In this document: piece after piece, positions 1-11,471 of the stretch
Numbering within the stretch: the stretch's first letter is position 1
Layout of the letters: each line of letters begins with the position of its first letter
Assembly (NCBI GenBank): GCA_026826555.1
Contig: JAKSZT010037307.1
Location: 1,441,879 to 1,505,878, forward strand
DNA: 64,000 nt
Source of the DNA: Tolypeutes matacus
Lineage: Eukaryota > Chordata > Mammalia > Cingulata > Chlamyphoridae
Direction of reading: 5' to 3'
Made by a program: the position numbers and the translations under genes
The notes under the pieces: model-generated
Seen by the model: the letters and a program-made list of their open reading frames with translations, nothing else
What the model was told of the DNA's origin: nothing
Databases searched by the model: none

Positions 1-3000
1 GGACCCCAGGACTTGGAAGTCCCTGACCCCAAGTCTCCTGCCACCTCCCTGCCGCCGTGCTTCTCAGAGCAGCGGTGATGATTCAGGCCAGTGGCATCTG
101 TGTGCATAGCCAGGAATGGCGTTTCTGAAACCCTGACATTGCCACAGTCCCATCCTGTTTCATCCGCCCCCAGCTGTCCCTGCACCCAGCCTGCTCAGTG
201 CTCCCTGGGAATGTGTAATTAATTTTTTGCGGAGTGCCACATCTGGAGCTGGCTCCCGGCATGGACTGAAGTCTGGCCGTGTCGGGGGCCCTTTTCCTGA
301 GTGGCTCAAGGAGGCAGGGCAGGGCCCTCTGCAGGCGCCTTTGAAACAGGCCCTCGGTGCCCCCCTCCCTCCCCCGCCCCCTCCCCCGGCATGCTTGTTC
401 CCACAGTGGCTCACGATGTTCTGGCTGAGGCTGTGGTCTGTCCCCATTTGGGGAGGTGACTCCCTGGGCAGCTGAGAGTGCCTGGGGACCTCAGACCCCC
501 GGAGAGGCCAGGGCGGAAGAGGAGGCAGGAAGCTGGAGTGGGGAGGTGCTGGGAGTCGGGGGGAGGCTCCAGGAGGGCCAGGCGAGGGAGGCACACACAG
601 TCGTGGCCCCCAGACTTCCCAGTAGGCCCTTCCATCAGAGCCCTGGCCTGCGACAGCTTGGCCAGGCGGCCCACCCTCACGGGTCCAGCGCCGGCTGTCC
701 CAGCCTATGTGCTCGGAGTCTGTGGGGGTGATGAGGGAGCCCCACCCACCCCGTCCCAGCCCCCGCACCGCGTCCTGGAGCTCGGCACTCGCTCTGTGGG
801 CAGCCCCCACCCCTCCAGCCAGCCATCTCCCGTGAGGCCCAGCGGCGCCTTCTCTCCTGGTGTAGATGGTCGGGATGGGGCGTGCCAGGGTGGGGGCAGT
901 GGGGGGCGCGGGTGTGAAATATGCCGCTGGGTAGGGATTGCTGCCGTTCGCCTCCCTAAAAACCCACATATATTATTCTTTAATGGAAAGTTAATTGTCT
1001 TATTATTCCCTCCATATGGTCCTCTTGCTCGGCACCCAGCGGGGATGCATGGGCTAAGGTGGGGGGTGCTTCTGGGAGGGGGTCGGAACGTGGAGAGGCT
1101 GCTGCTGGAGCAAAATGGAGCACACAGAGGAGGGCACGTGGGAGCTTGGGTGTCCTCCTTGTCCCCCCAGTCCAGCCTGCTCTCCAGTTCCTTCCTTCCT
1201 GGGCCCTGTCCTAGGTGCAGCCTCTGCCTGCACCCCCTCCCCACTGTGAGGTCTGGGAAGGCTCTCTCTGGAGCACTGTGTGAAGACACAGGCCTGGATG
1301 GGGCGTGGGTATTGACCTTCTGCTCAGCTGCCCCCTCCCCCATACCCCATTGTTGCCTGCAGGAGAAAATTCCATTTTTGAGAAGCTTTTCAAAAGCCAT
1401 TTTATTTGTGGCAGGAGCTCCTGCCCGAGGGCAACAGCTGGCTGGCTTGCGTCTCTGTACCCCTTCTACACACACACCCCCCCACCAGAGAGTGGGGGCT
1501 AGGAAGCCAGGGCAGGGTGCTGTTCCAGACACCTGCCCCAGGAACACCAGCTCACATTGGCCAAGCCTTTCACAGGCACCCCTGGCTCCAAAGGTTCCTC
1601 TGGTGCTGCTGAGCTGGCACAGGTACCAGTGCCCTTCCTGGGCTGCTGCCCCCTCCCAGGTCTCCCCCCTGCTCCCCAGGAGTGTGAGGGTATTGGGTCA
1701 GAACAGCCCGATGGCAGGTGGAGGGGGACAGGGAGGCCCCCACAGGGCCCTGGCCATGAGCAGGCTTCTCACCTGTGGGCAGGGAGCCCTCTGCTCCTGG
1801 GGGCTTGGCAGGGGAAGGCTGGGGCACAGAGCCCTTTTGGGAGGCTTCTGGAAGAGTCCCAGCAGGGAGTGGCTGCGCAGGTCACTGTGGAGGCCATGGG
1901 TGAGGAGGGGACGGGCTGATGGGAGAGGCAGACCCAGTGCTGATGGTACAGGCATGGCAGGGAGAGGGGCCCCCAGCTCCCAGCTTGCGCCAAGGGGTAT
2001 TCGTGCGGGTGCCATCTGAGGCCACTTCCTGGGGAACAGGGAACCTCTTGGAGCAGGAGAGAAGTATTTGGCACTCGCTGCACCTTCTGAAGGTGGGGAC
2101 CTGCCCGAGGTCCCCAGCTGGTAAGTGGCAGAGCTGGGATTTGTGCCTTGGGCAGCAGCTGAAGGGTGGGTGGTGGTGGAGACAGTGAAGTGGGCAGGAA
2201 TGGCTGGCTGAGGTATTGGCTCTGAAAACGGAGTGGCTGAAGCCAGGACTGGGGATCAGAGGTTCTTCCTGGAGGTACAGCTCTAGGCACCACTGAAAGA
2301 CTCTGATTCGGGGCCCCTCAGATTAAGGGAGAGACATTCTCTGAGGCCCTGTGCACCTCACCTGGCAGGCAGTGCTGCTCCCTGGACAAGCTTTGCTTGG
2401 GAACCCCTGGCTCTGCTGCAAATGGGGCCCTTCCCTGCAGCAGCCACCCCTTAATCCTCCCACCTCGGGAAGCGGGGAGGTTTGTCGGTCACCTTTCCTA
2501 ACTCAGGCCGCCCCTGCCCAGGAAGGATTTCCTGGTGAACACCTGGCCCTCCTCTGGGGTCCCAGAGAGGCTGGCCTTGCAGCAGGACAGCTGGGGCTCA
2601 GCTCAGTGCAGCCTGCTGGGGAGTGGCCAGACTTTACCCCCTCCCCCTGCCCTCTGCATTCATCTCGGGAGAGTGAGGGGCTGCCGTGTCCAAAGCCAGG
2701 GGCTGATCTGGAGGATCGAGAGTGGAGGAGGGCAAGGGGACGGAGGGCCGCCGGGGTTTCCATGCTGCGCCCCCGGGGACACCCAACCCATTCTGCATGC
2801 CTCACCCTCTCAGCCCCCTCCCATCGCTGGCTCAGTGGCAGCCACGGGGACATTTGTCTGAGATCCATGGAGCCCCGAGCCCTTGGCAGAGGCAGAGAAG
2901 TAATTGGTTTTGACAAACCACAGCCAGCCCTGGGGGCGGCATGAGCAGCATTTGCCACGACCGGGCAGGAAGCAAGGCTCAGAGTGGCCTCCCTCACCCT

Positions 3001-3674
3001 CTGAGGATGGCTCCCTCTCCTTGAGAGCAGGGACTTCGTGTTTGGAGGAAGTTCACAGCCACAGGCCTCCTGCTGTCTCTATACACATGGGTGTGCTGGC
3101 TACGCAGGCATCGGGCTGGGGCCTGGGGATTCTGGGCTATTTCTGGAACAACTGAAGGCCTGGCTGAGGTGTGTGATTCTGGGCAGGGATAGTGGGGGGC
3201 CTCTTCTGGGCCTTCCAGCCTTTCAGCTACCGGGTGTGCCCCCTCTTCCCTGCTAGACTTCTCAGCTTCTCCTTCCAAATCCCACGGTCACTCTCCTCAC
3301 CCACCCCCACCCCAGACCATCTCCCCTGCCCCAGTTCCCAGCCCTCCCCCTCCAGACTCTCCTCAGATTAAAAACCAGCCCACAGCTCCCCTCCTCCAGG
3401 AAGCCCTCCATGCCAGCACTGAGGCCAGTGGTGTCTGGCTCTCCCCACTCCCTTCTGCTTTGCATCCTTGGGGTACACATAGAAGGTGGGGGCTTTGATG
3501 GGTCCAGTCCAGTCTTCTCATTGTATAGGGGGCATGACCAGAAGGGGGGATGCCCAAGCTCCCCAGGAGTCCAGCTGACACCCAGGGAGTCAGGCCTGGA
3601 AGTCCGCTGGCCCCCAGGGATTTTCGGTGTCCTTTCCTATTACTTGCTGGGAGACACAAGCCCTGAGCTGCTAG
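1..3674. other. GC-rich single-copy intron
   Basis: No exon, RNA gene or lineage-specific transposon is recognisable here. Base composition is GC-rich with many C and G runs, so long open frames occur on both strands by lack of stops; the largest is 478-2019 on +. A short AT-rich island at about 955-1015 (TAATGG and TTAATTG cores) interrupts the GC-rich sequence. A small L2-like stretch may lie near 3395-3510, with a CTCCAGGAAGCC-type motif. By position this is inferred to be intron upstream of the CACNA2D2 exon at 43046. Confidence 0.6.
2101..2146 (-). repeat. MIR fragment
   Basis: A short match to the MIR core in reverse orientation. The string GGTAAGTGGCAGAGCTGGGA follows a degenerate version of the upstream CTTGCCCAAGGTCACACAG segment. 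This is an ancient mammalian tRNA-derived SINE relic. Confidence 0.6.
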
Positions 3675-3960
3675 GGCCTGTGTGGGGTGGAACGTGTGCT
3701 GACCACAGTGTATATGTGGAAGAAAGTGTGCATGCATGCGTGTGTGAAGGCATGGGAGCCTGTGTGCATGCGTGTGCCCGTGGGGGTGTGGCCAGGTGTG
3801 CGTGCGTGCTCGTGTGCCGTGTGTGCAGATGAGAACACGTGATCCCACATGCATGCACCCTGCGTGTGAGCAGGCGAGCATGTGCATGTGTGTGGACGTG
3901 GTTGAGTGCGTGGCTCTGCATGCTGTGTGTGGAGGCGTGAGCAGGCATGTGTACGGGGCA
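3675..3960. repeat. Degenerate TG/CATG repeat
   Basis: This tract is rich in GTGTGCATG-type units with alternating purine and pyrimidine. The units are imperfect and interrupted, so it is an old microsatellite rather than a clean array. Frames through it encode artificial His/Thr/Cys-rich peptides. Alternating purine-pyrimidine DNA can adopt Z-form, which is an inference here. Confidence 0.75.
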
Positions 3961-4714
3961 GGGTGGGGCTGCGAGGAGCTGCCAAGAGCTCTGTCACCCC
4001 AAGGAGGCGAGAACTACTTAACTGATTAATTAGCGAAGCCGAGAAGTCTCGGTCGTGGGTGAGGAGCTCACACTGACACACGCACCCACCGCCCGGCGAC
4101 ACCCCTGAGTCACACCTGACTGTGTGCTCAGCGGCCCTGCCACGCTGGGAAGGGAGCCTCCAGTCGGCTGCGGCGCTGTGTCCTCAGCCCGTGCCTGTGT
4201 CCTGGACCCAGCGACCCCGCTGTGGAGCGGGCAGCCCTCACTTGCCAAGCCGGTGCTCACAGGCCCTGGAGGGGAGCCACCCCGGGACCCTGACCCCATT
4301 TCAGAGATGAGGGCACTGCGGCTGGTGAGGGGGCATCCTCCTGAGTTTGCAGGCGGGGGTCCAGGCTCCCAGTTTTTTTCTGCCTGGGCTGGGGTCCACG
4401 GTGGAGTCCACTACCTTCTGAAGTGGGGGAACAGTTTGGGTGCCCGTGGGGTACAGCGGGGCTGGAGTCCGCGGGGAGCTTTCCACAGTGCAGGTCAAGG
4501 CCCCCCCCACCCCCGCACCCCCACACCTCGTCAGCAGCTCGGAAAAGGCCAGCTTCCTCTTGTGCCCTGCAGGCAGGTCCTGTTCCCCCAGAAGCCTGCT
4601 CGACACCTCCCCTCTCCTGTGCCTCGAACGTGGGCCCCCCAGCCCCCCCAGCTCCCACAGTTCCACACGCCTCCCCATCAGCAGGAACCCCAGTGATTGC
4701 AGCTGCCCCTGCCC

Positions 4715-5385
4715 TGGGCCCTCCGCCCGCGCACAGCTCCTGGCCGCCCGTGGGGCCTGTGGGGCTCGCGGGGAGCCCGCCTCCCGGCAGGCAGGCAAAC
4801 CCCGGGCCCTGCCGCTGCACCGCGTCGTCGTGGCGCGGGAGCCCCGGAAGCTGGGTCAAGTGGCAGCCACTTGTCTCCTGATCAGGTGTTGACTGAGGAG
4901 CCTTCATTATGCTCCATCTGCAGTCGTGGAATAAATTGGTGTGCAGTGAGTGTATTCTCTTCCAAGAGGGACTTTCACACTGGGGAAAACTTTTAAAAAG
5001 AACATTGATATAAAAAGCAATTACCGTGCCAGTAATTTTTATGTGTTCTCCCCTCCCTTCCTGCCTTTGTGTTTTTGAACACGACCGCCTCGCAGGCAGC
5101 TGCAGCCGGGCTCCTCGGCCTCGCGGCTTCGCTTCCCGCCCGCTGCAGTGGCCTCCTCCTCCGGGAAGGCTCCGGCTGCATGGCCGGCCCGGCAGGGGCG
5201 CGGGCTCGGGGAGCACGGCTGGGCGGCTCTCTGCGCAGTGCTCTGTGCGTGGGAAATTTCCTCCCGCGAGCGTCCCTGTCCCGAGGTGGTTCCATTCCAG
5301 GGCTGGCGCGGCTCTCCTGGGCCCTTTTGGCAGCAGCCAAGCACTTAGAGGCACCTGCTTCCCGGCAGCCCCGCGGCCCAGTGCA
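4715..5385. promoter_or_regulatory. CpG-rich block with an AT-rich centre
   Basis: CpG dinucleotides are unusually dense for this intron: about 18 in 4715-4850 and about 25 in 5080-5320 by my count. They flank an AT-rich, repeat-free centre (4870-5060) with TAAATTGG, TTTAAAAAG and CAATTACC motifs. A CpG island deep inside an intron can be an alternative promoter, a non-coding RNA start or an enhancer. No TATA box or exon is evident, so promoter function is an inference. Open frames of up to 365 codons overlap it, but they have the biased composition expected of random GC-rich DNA. Confidence 0.35.
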
Positions 5386-7019
5386 CTGAGGGAGGAGGCG
5401 CTGGGGTGGGAGCAGGTATTTTTCCTCCCGAGGAGCCACTAACAGGCACTCTGCTTCCCCAGCCATTACTGCTCTCACACTCGATGCATTATGTAAATTG
5501 TCTCTGTTGCTAAGTGGTGGAGTTGCCGCTCAGGGGGGGATGAGGGAGCGAGGTCTGGGGATTTCTGGGTGGGGGGAGGCAGGAGACTGGGCCCTGAAAA
5601 CCCACCACTCCACATCCTGGGAAGCCTGGCAGCCTCTGCCCTCAGCCTAGGTAGGGCTCCCCCTCAGACCGAGGCTGCCCTTCACAGCAGACAGGGGGCT
5701 CCTAGGAGGCCAGGGGGGCTCCCTAGTTGCATAGGGCCATCAGACCGGGGCTTTGTCTCTTACCTCCCAGGTAGGACACGTGCGCCTGTGCTGCCCGAGG
5801 AGACGGGCCTCTCCCACCTGCACGAGTTTCACCAGCAGCTGGGCACTTGGCCCTGCAAGAACAGGCACCTGCCCACAGAGCCGCTTAGAAACCCTTGGAG
5901 GAACTGGGAAAGGTGGTGTCCAGCCACCACCCCCCATGGACCCCAGGGAGCCCTGATAACCCAGGGCCCCTTCTGCAGGGAGCACCCCATGATATAGGGA
6001 TGTGGAAGGGTGAATTCTGGGGCAGTTAGCAGGTTCTTGGGTCCCCAGGGGGACTGGGTCTCTGTGGCATGTGGGGGCATGAAGGTATGTGGCCCTGGGC
6101 AAGGTTCTTGGGGTACCTGCTCTCCCTTTTGAGACACGTGGCCTGCCAGGGACCTGAGCCCCCCATGGGTCTGGGTCCCACGCCTCACTCTCCAAGGAGC
6201 CAAGGGCTCTGGGCTCCTTAAAACTGCCCTGGACGCCTCCTGTTCTGGGCGTGAGGCCCTCCCTCCCTGGGACTGAGGCGCTCCCTCGTGCCCCCTCCCC
6301 TCCGTTCTGCCCCCAGGGCAGGATGTCTGTGCAGTGCAGTGGGGCACCACTTGGTTGAGGGGTCACAGATCTGTGAGTTTCCTGGAAATGACACCAGCAG
6401 TTTGGGTTTCCAGGGAAGGTGTGAGAGTTGGCAAAGGCATTTGCAGCCAACCCAGCCCTATTTCTCTGGCAACCCCACCTCACCCCAACTCCACCCGGGC
6501 ATGGCTGCCTATGGGTCTGGGTGAGTTGGGTCACCTGCCCCCAGCACAAGTGTCCCCAGAGGTTGGTGCGAGGGCAGCGCTACCATGGCCCACGTAGATG
6601 CTGTGAAGGACATGGGGCTTCTTCCTCCACCTGGCACTGTCCCCCGTGCCCCTGGGGGGGGGGGTGTCATCGCTCAGACCCCTGTGAGCTGCTGTCCCTC
6701 CACTTGCTTTCAGTGTCTCCCAACTCTTATGGGGTTGGGGTTGCGGGGAGGGGTGACCAGACCAGATAACTCTGCATTTTGGTCTAAGGAGCCCTCTCTG
6801 TGTAGTCAGCTGATCAGGGAATGGAAACCAGCAACTGTCCTCATTAACAGGAGTACCTAGAGGTAGTGGTGATGGGAACAGAGCGAAAGGTCAGCTGCTG
6901 CTCTTTGGTGCTGTCCCGAGGCCAAAGGCTGGAGTCAAATCAGCCAGTACCCTGCCACTGCCACCTCTGCCCACTATTCTTTCCCTTCCCTCTGTCCCTC
7001 CCTTCCTCCTTCTCTCTCT
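5386..7019. other. Single-copy intron, nothing recognised
   Basis: GC-rich sequence with no exon, RNA gene or repeat family that I recognise. There is a run of G at about 6654-6664 and a pyrimidine-rich stretch from about 6980 to 7045. Confidence 0.5.
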
Positions 7020-8247
7020 CTCTCTTTTTTTTCCCCCTTTTTCTGACATTTCTAGATGGATTTTTAAGTTTAGAGTTTTTTAATCAGCCTTGCTCACAAA
7101 CGTAGTGTAAAGAGTCATAGTTTTACCAGGCGTGTGGTGCTAAGAACTCAGCAGCCCCCTCCTCTCCATTTCCAGCTCCCCAGAGGCTGTCGCCTTCTAA
7201 TCTCTGAGCTCCATATCTCTAAATGACATACTTATGTCGCTCCTTATCCATCGGCATCCCACTGCGGGAGAGGAGGGCATGGATTTCTCACACACACCCT
7301 TCCCCCACGCATAGTCCTAGCCTGCATCCTTCCAGCATCGTCACACTGTGATACGGTTAGTTCAGGTCTCAGAGTTGACTTTACCCCGACCAGGCAAATG
7401 CTATCCCGAGCTGTACCTCATAGTATATAGATTACTTTTCCTTTGGGGCACAATTTTTAGGTTTATTTGTTTTTTTTATTCCTGCAGTTAATAAGTGTCT
7501 GGTTTTTGTTTGTTTGCTTGCTTTTGTATTCTGTGAACTTGTACTAATTCTGTCCCCAACCCCCTGCCGTTTGTCTGACCCTCCTCACGCATTTGATGCA
7601 TCAGAGCTCCTGTCAAGCTCACTGTCCTGTAGCCTCCTGGCTTGCTCCTGTCCACACAGGCTGCTCTCCCAGCTTGCAGCCCAGATGCATCTGTGGCGCT
7701 TCATCCTTTGTCTCTTTTCTGGGTTGGAGGTCCCTTTTTCCTGGATCCTGTGGCCACCTCTTTCTCAGTTTCTGGATTTCTCCCTCATTTTGGTAGAGAA
7801 CATTCTCAATTGGCTCCTTGAGAAAAGATACCTGGGAACCTTTCGTGTCTCAGAAAGCCTCCCTTCTCCCCTGTGCTTGACACGGACTTAGGTGGCTGTG
7901 GAAGTCCGGAGTGGAAACCATTTGGGAATTGCTAAGGCAGCACCCCATTTCCTTCCCGCTTCCAGAGTTGCTGTGGGGTGGTCCACTGCCATTCAGGACC
8001 CTGCACCATTGTACACAACCTGGTGTCTCTCCAGAAACGTGTACGTTTTCTCCCTGTCCCCCGTGCTGAGAATGTTTCCACAATAAGATTCCTTTGTGGG
8101 GTTTATTTTCATTCGTTGAGCTTCTCACTCTGGATGCTTTCAAAGTACATGTTCATGTCCTTCATTTCTGAGAAGTTTTCTTGAATTATTTCTTTCCCTT
8201 CTCTTTTCTCTGTTCTCTTTTTCTGGAAACTTATTAACTCATACCTT
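7020..8247. repeat. AT-rich sequence, probably an old LINE relic
   Basis: Composition switches sharply here from GC-rich to T-rich. The text, including the part just outside the SINE at 8248-8575 and continuing to about 8790, resembles decayed antisense LINE sequence with long T-rich and TCTTTTTCT-type strings. No open reading frame is credible. The family cannot be fixed by eye; it could also be an unassigned retroelement. Confidence 0.35.
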
Positions 8248-8575
8248 CAAAAAAAAAAGATTTATTTTATTTATTTCTCCCTATCCCCTCGTTTTTTACA
8301 TTTGCTGTGTCTGTTCTGTGCTGGTCTTCTTTTTTAAGGAGGCACCGAACCTGGGACCTCCCATGTGAGAGGAAGACACCTAATCACTTGAGCCACCTCC
8401 ACTCCCTGCTTTGTTGTGTCTCTCACTATGTTTTTCCTCCATGTGTCTCTTGTTGCATCATCTTGTTGCGTCAGCTCTCTATCTTGCTCGTCTTCTTTAG
8501 GAGGCATCAGGAACCAAACCCAGACCGCCCATGTGGTAGGCCGGAGCTCAGTCATTTGAGCCACATCTGCTTCCC
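8248..8575 (-). mobile_element. DAS-type SINE with two tRNA-like units
   Basis: Read on the minus strand, a tRNA-like head (GATGTGGCTCAA A-box region, later GGTTTGGTTCC B-box region) is followed by a GACGCAACAAGATG-type linker. A second tRNA-like unit and a 3' segment ending AAATAAAATAAATC come next. The 8-bp sequence CATACCTT flanks it at 8240-8247 and 8576-8583, a short target-site duplication. The tail reads as a T run on the minus strand (A run on +) instead of the usual poly-A, which is odd. Family assignment rests on the tRNA-Ala-like head typical of xenarthran DAS SINEs. Confidence 0.75.
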
Positions 8576-9520
8576 CATACCTTTTATTTCGTCCTCTTCT
8601 CTCCAATTTTCCATCTCTGTGTCTTTTTGCCAGGACACTTCTCATTTTTTTCTTCTAGTATTTCTACCAAAATTTACATTTCATTATATTTTTTAATTTC
8701 CAGGATCTCTTCTTGTTCCTTTCTTTATAACATCTTGTTTCTGTTTTGTGGTTGCCATCTTGTCTGTTAGTTCTCCTAGGAAAGTATTAGAGCGTTTTTT
8801 TTTTCTTCATTTTTTATTTTGAAATAATTTTAGACTTGCAGAGAAGTTTCAAAATCAGTACAGAAAATCCCCTATATCCTTCACCCAGCTTTTGCTAATT
8901 TAAGCATCTTACTTAACCATAGTACAAATATCAAAACTAAGAAATTAACATTACTATTAACCAAACCGAAGATCTTATTTGGATTTCACCAGTTTTTGCA
9001 CTAATGTCCTTTTTCTGTTCCAGGATCCAATCCAAGATTGCACGTTGCATTTAGTTGTCATGTCTCCTTAGTCTCCTCCAGTCTGTGACAGTTTCTGTCT
9101 TTCATGACCTTGATGCTTCTACAAAGTACTGGCCAGTTATTTTGCTGAATGTCCCTCCATTTGGGTTTGTCTGATATTTTCTCATTATTCGATTGCATTT
9201 GGGGATGGATAACAGAGGAACAGTGTGTCCTTCTCAGTATGTCATATTAGGGCCCATGATGTCAGTGTGTCTTGTCACTGGTGATGTTAACCCTTGATCA
9301 CTTGGTAAGGGGACATCTACTGGATTCCTCCACTCTAAAGTGACTATTTTTCCATTTGAAATTAATCTGTTTCTTGGGGGAGATAACTTTGAAGCTATGC
9401 AACTATTCTGTTTCTCCTTAAACTTATGCCCATTAATTTTAGTATCCATTGGTGGACGTGCCTGAAACAATTATTACTGCAGTGTTCCATTGCTGTCATC
9501 TTCTACACTGACTGGAATTC

Positions 9521-9988
9521 TTTTTTTTTTTTTTAAAGATTTATTTTTTTAATTTATTTCTCCCTACCCCCACATTGTTTGCACTTGCTGTGTCTGCTCA
9601 TCTTCTTTGTTTCTTTAGGAGGCACCGGGAACCAAACCCGGGACCCCCGATTTGGGAGGGAGGTACCTAATTGCTTGAGCCACCTCCGTTCCCTGCTTTT
9701 GTTGTGTCTCTCATTATGTTTTTCTTCTTGTGTTTCTTGTTGTGTCATCTTGTTGCATCAGCTTGCCACACCTACCCGTCGCGTCAGCTCGCTGTCTTGT
9801 TAGTCTTCTTTAGGAAGCACCGGGAACCTCCGGTCCCTGCTTTGTTTATGTTTTTTCTTCTTGTGTCTCTTGTTTCATCACCTTGCCATGCCTGCCTGTT
9901 GCGCCAGCTCACTGCTGCCTTCTTTAGGAGGCATAGGCAACTGAACCAGGAACCTCCATGTGGTAGGTGGGAGCCACATCTGCTTCCC
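9521..9988 (-). mobile_element. DAS-type composite SINE with target-site duplication
   Basis: On the minus strand it starts with a tRNA-like head (GAAGCAGATGTGGCTC), has two further tRNA-like or linker modules with GCAACAAGATG-type spacers, and ends in a poly-A tail (poly-T at 9521 on +). It is flanked by 12-bp near-identical repeats: TGACTGGAATTC at 9509-9520 and TGATTGGAATTC at 9989-10000. It inserted into the old L1. It is longer than the other DAS copies here, suggesting a partial internal duplication. Confidence 0.8.
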
Positions 9989-10151
9989 TGATTGGAATTC
10001 TTCTGTGAGGAAGAGCTGTCCTTTCTACCCCCTTCACTTATTTATTCAATTATTTATTTATATCAGTATGGACTCATGGATACTTATTTTATTCTGTGGG
10101 TTATAATCCAATATTATGATTATTTATTTTGTTGCTTAAAATGTTCCAGCT

Positions 10152-10826
10152 TTGGCTTCTGACATGCCTCACCCTTTTTTTTTTTTTTTTTTTTTTTGGA
10201 GGTACTGGGGATTGAACCCAGGACCTCCTACATGGGAAGCAGGTGCTCAACCACCGAGCTACATCCGTTCCCCAGTAAGAGTTGTTTTTTTCAGTTGTTT
10301 CTTTGTTTGTTTTGTTTTTAGGAGTTACTGGGAATTGAACCCGGGACCTTGTAAATGAGAAGCAGTCACTCAACCGCTTGAGCTCTATCTGCTCCCCACT
10401 CCCCATCCTTTCTGAGCACTTCCTTGCTTGCTTTTACTGCAAGATGCCCAAGCTCATCCTGTATTTTCCCTGTCCTAGTCCTGGAATCAGCTACTTCCTG
10501 AGGGAGTTCTGGTTCTGCTTTTAGGAGAATGGTATTTAGAAATCAAAATAGGGGTGCTAAGTGTGCTCATCACTGTTGGGGCATCCCTGCTTCTAGGTCC
10601 CCTCATGATCAGAGTTAGGAGATGTATGCATGTTGACTAAGCCATGTGTACACACATGCACATCGTCTGTCTGCATTCAAAACCAGGAGCCCATGCTGAC
10701 AATGTCTGACTCTAATCCAGCACGCAGGGTTCATTCTAGTCTTCCTCTTTCCTTTTTTGTAACTTCTTTATCCAACAGTGAGAAACCCAGTTCTAATTAC
10801 CTACAGTATTGTGACTTATTTGTTGA
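10152..10826 (+). repeat. Left arm of a large inverted duplication
   Basis: This 675-bp segment is repeated in inverted orientation at 11472-12145. Comparing the arms by eye I count about six substitutions and one single-base indel, about 99% identity. The match includes the dimeric SINE (10175-10397), its 23-base poly-T run and L1 sequence on both sides. Outer and inner boundaries are abrupt. The left arm is continuous with L1 sequence outside it, so it is the likely donor copy. Confidence 0.9.
10175..10397 (-). mobile_element. Dimeric DAS SINE (left copy)
   Basis: On the minus strand there are two tRNA-like heads in tandem. The first (GGGGAGCAGATAGAGCTCAA) has a B-box-like GGTTCAATTCC and an A-rich linker with AAACAAAC units. 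The second (GGGGAACGGATGTAGCTC) ends in a 23-base A tail. The same two-head arrangement occurs at 23145-23385 and 43962-44208, so this is a dimeric SINE type rather than two chance insertions. An inverted copy is at 11900-12122. Confidence 0.85.
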
Positions 10827-11471
10827 TGGGCCTTGGTTTCCCCAGAGATGGGCCAAAGCGATCTGAGGGACTGTTCTCCACCGACATTTGTGCTTAGAAC
10901 TCACCAGGAACCTCGGTGCCCTCCCAGGCCTGCCCCCCACACCCTCTGCCCCTCCTCACTCAGTGCCCCCTCTAGGCCTATGTCTATCTGCCCCCAAGAC
11001 AGAAGATAGGCAGTATCCTGTCCCACTGCCTGGTCTTAGAGGAGAAAACTCAGACACAGAGAAGGGAAAAAAATGTGCCCAAGGCCACTCTGTCAGACTG
11101 GGTCCCATACTCTATGATATTCCCTGTGGCCTCCCCAAGAATGTTACTTCTGCCCCCTCCCCCATCCTGTGCAACCCAGAAAGGCAACTCAGCCAGATCC
11201 TCTATAGTCACCACATTCCGCAAGCTGCCCAGCCCACAGCCTCCCCCCAGCGCCCCGCTCTTCTCTGGTGTTTTCACATGAGGCCGAGGGAGCTGTATTA
11301 GGTGTACTCTTTGGCTCATATCATGTTATCTTTGTCTGCTTAAATAGTAGCAAACATTGGGAGAAGACAGGTACATAGGAGTCAGGGACCAAAACAAAAA
11401 GAACTTGAAAGAAAGTTGACTACACAGGGAGAGGAAAACATTAAAAATGCCATAAGTATGTGTACTGGGGG
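10827..11471. other. Spacer of the inverted duplication
   Basis: A single-copy 645-bp spacer separates the two arms. It holds a MIR relic (11035-11110) and otherwise unremarkable intron sequence. No gene is visible. An open frame of 137 codons at 10888-11301 crosses the MIR and has no recognisable domain. Confidence 0.75.
11035..11110 (-). repeat. MIR fragment
   Basis: A degenerate GAGGAAACTGAGGCACAGAG string, followed by GTGCCCAAGGCCACTCTGTC, matches the antisense MIR core. It lies in the spacer of the inverted duplication. Confidence 0.6.

Larger units (their letters stand above)
8795..10850 (-). mobile_element. Old L1 3' region, antisense, interrupted by SINEs
   Basis: The text beginning TTTTTATTTTGAAATAATTT and continuing through the TTTCACCAGTTTTTGC and CCAGGATCCAATCCAAGATT region matches the antisense 3' part of ancient mammalian L1 elements. 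It continues after the SINE at 9521-9988 (ATATCAGTATGGACTCATGG) and into the left inverted-repeat arm (GGAGAATGGTATTTAGAAAT). No L1 open frame survives. It supplied the landing site for two SINE insertions and appears to be the ancestral copy of the inverted duplication. Confidence 0.75.

Noticed and set aside
478..2019. 513-codon open frame on +
   Set aside because: It is GC-rich intron with few stop codons. Composition is Pro/Gly/Arg/Ser-biased, no domain is recognisable, and long frames overlap it on the other strand.
3363..4102. His/Thr/Cys-rich frames
   Set aside because: They are translations of the TG/CATG repeat, as are similar frames at 29037, 54086, 57866 and 62676.
4257..5354. 365-codon open frame on -
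   Set aside because: It crosses a CpG-rich block and an AT-rich non-coding core, and the peptide is low-complexity without any family motif.
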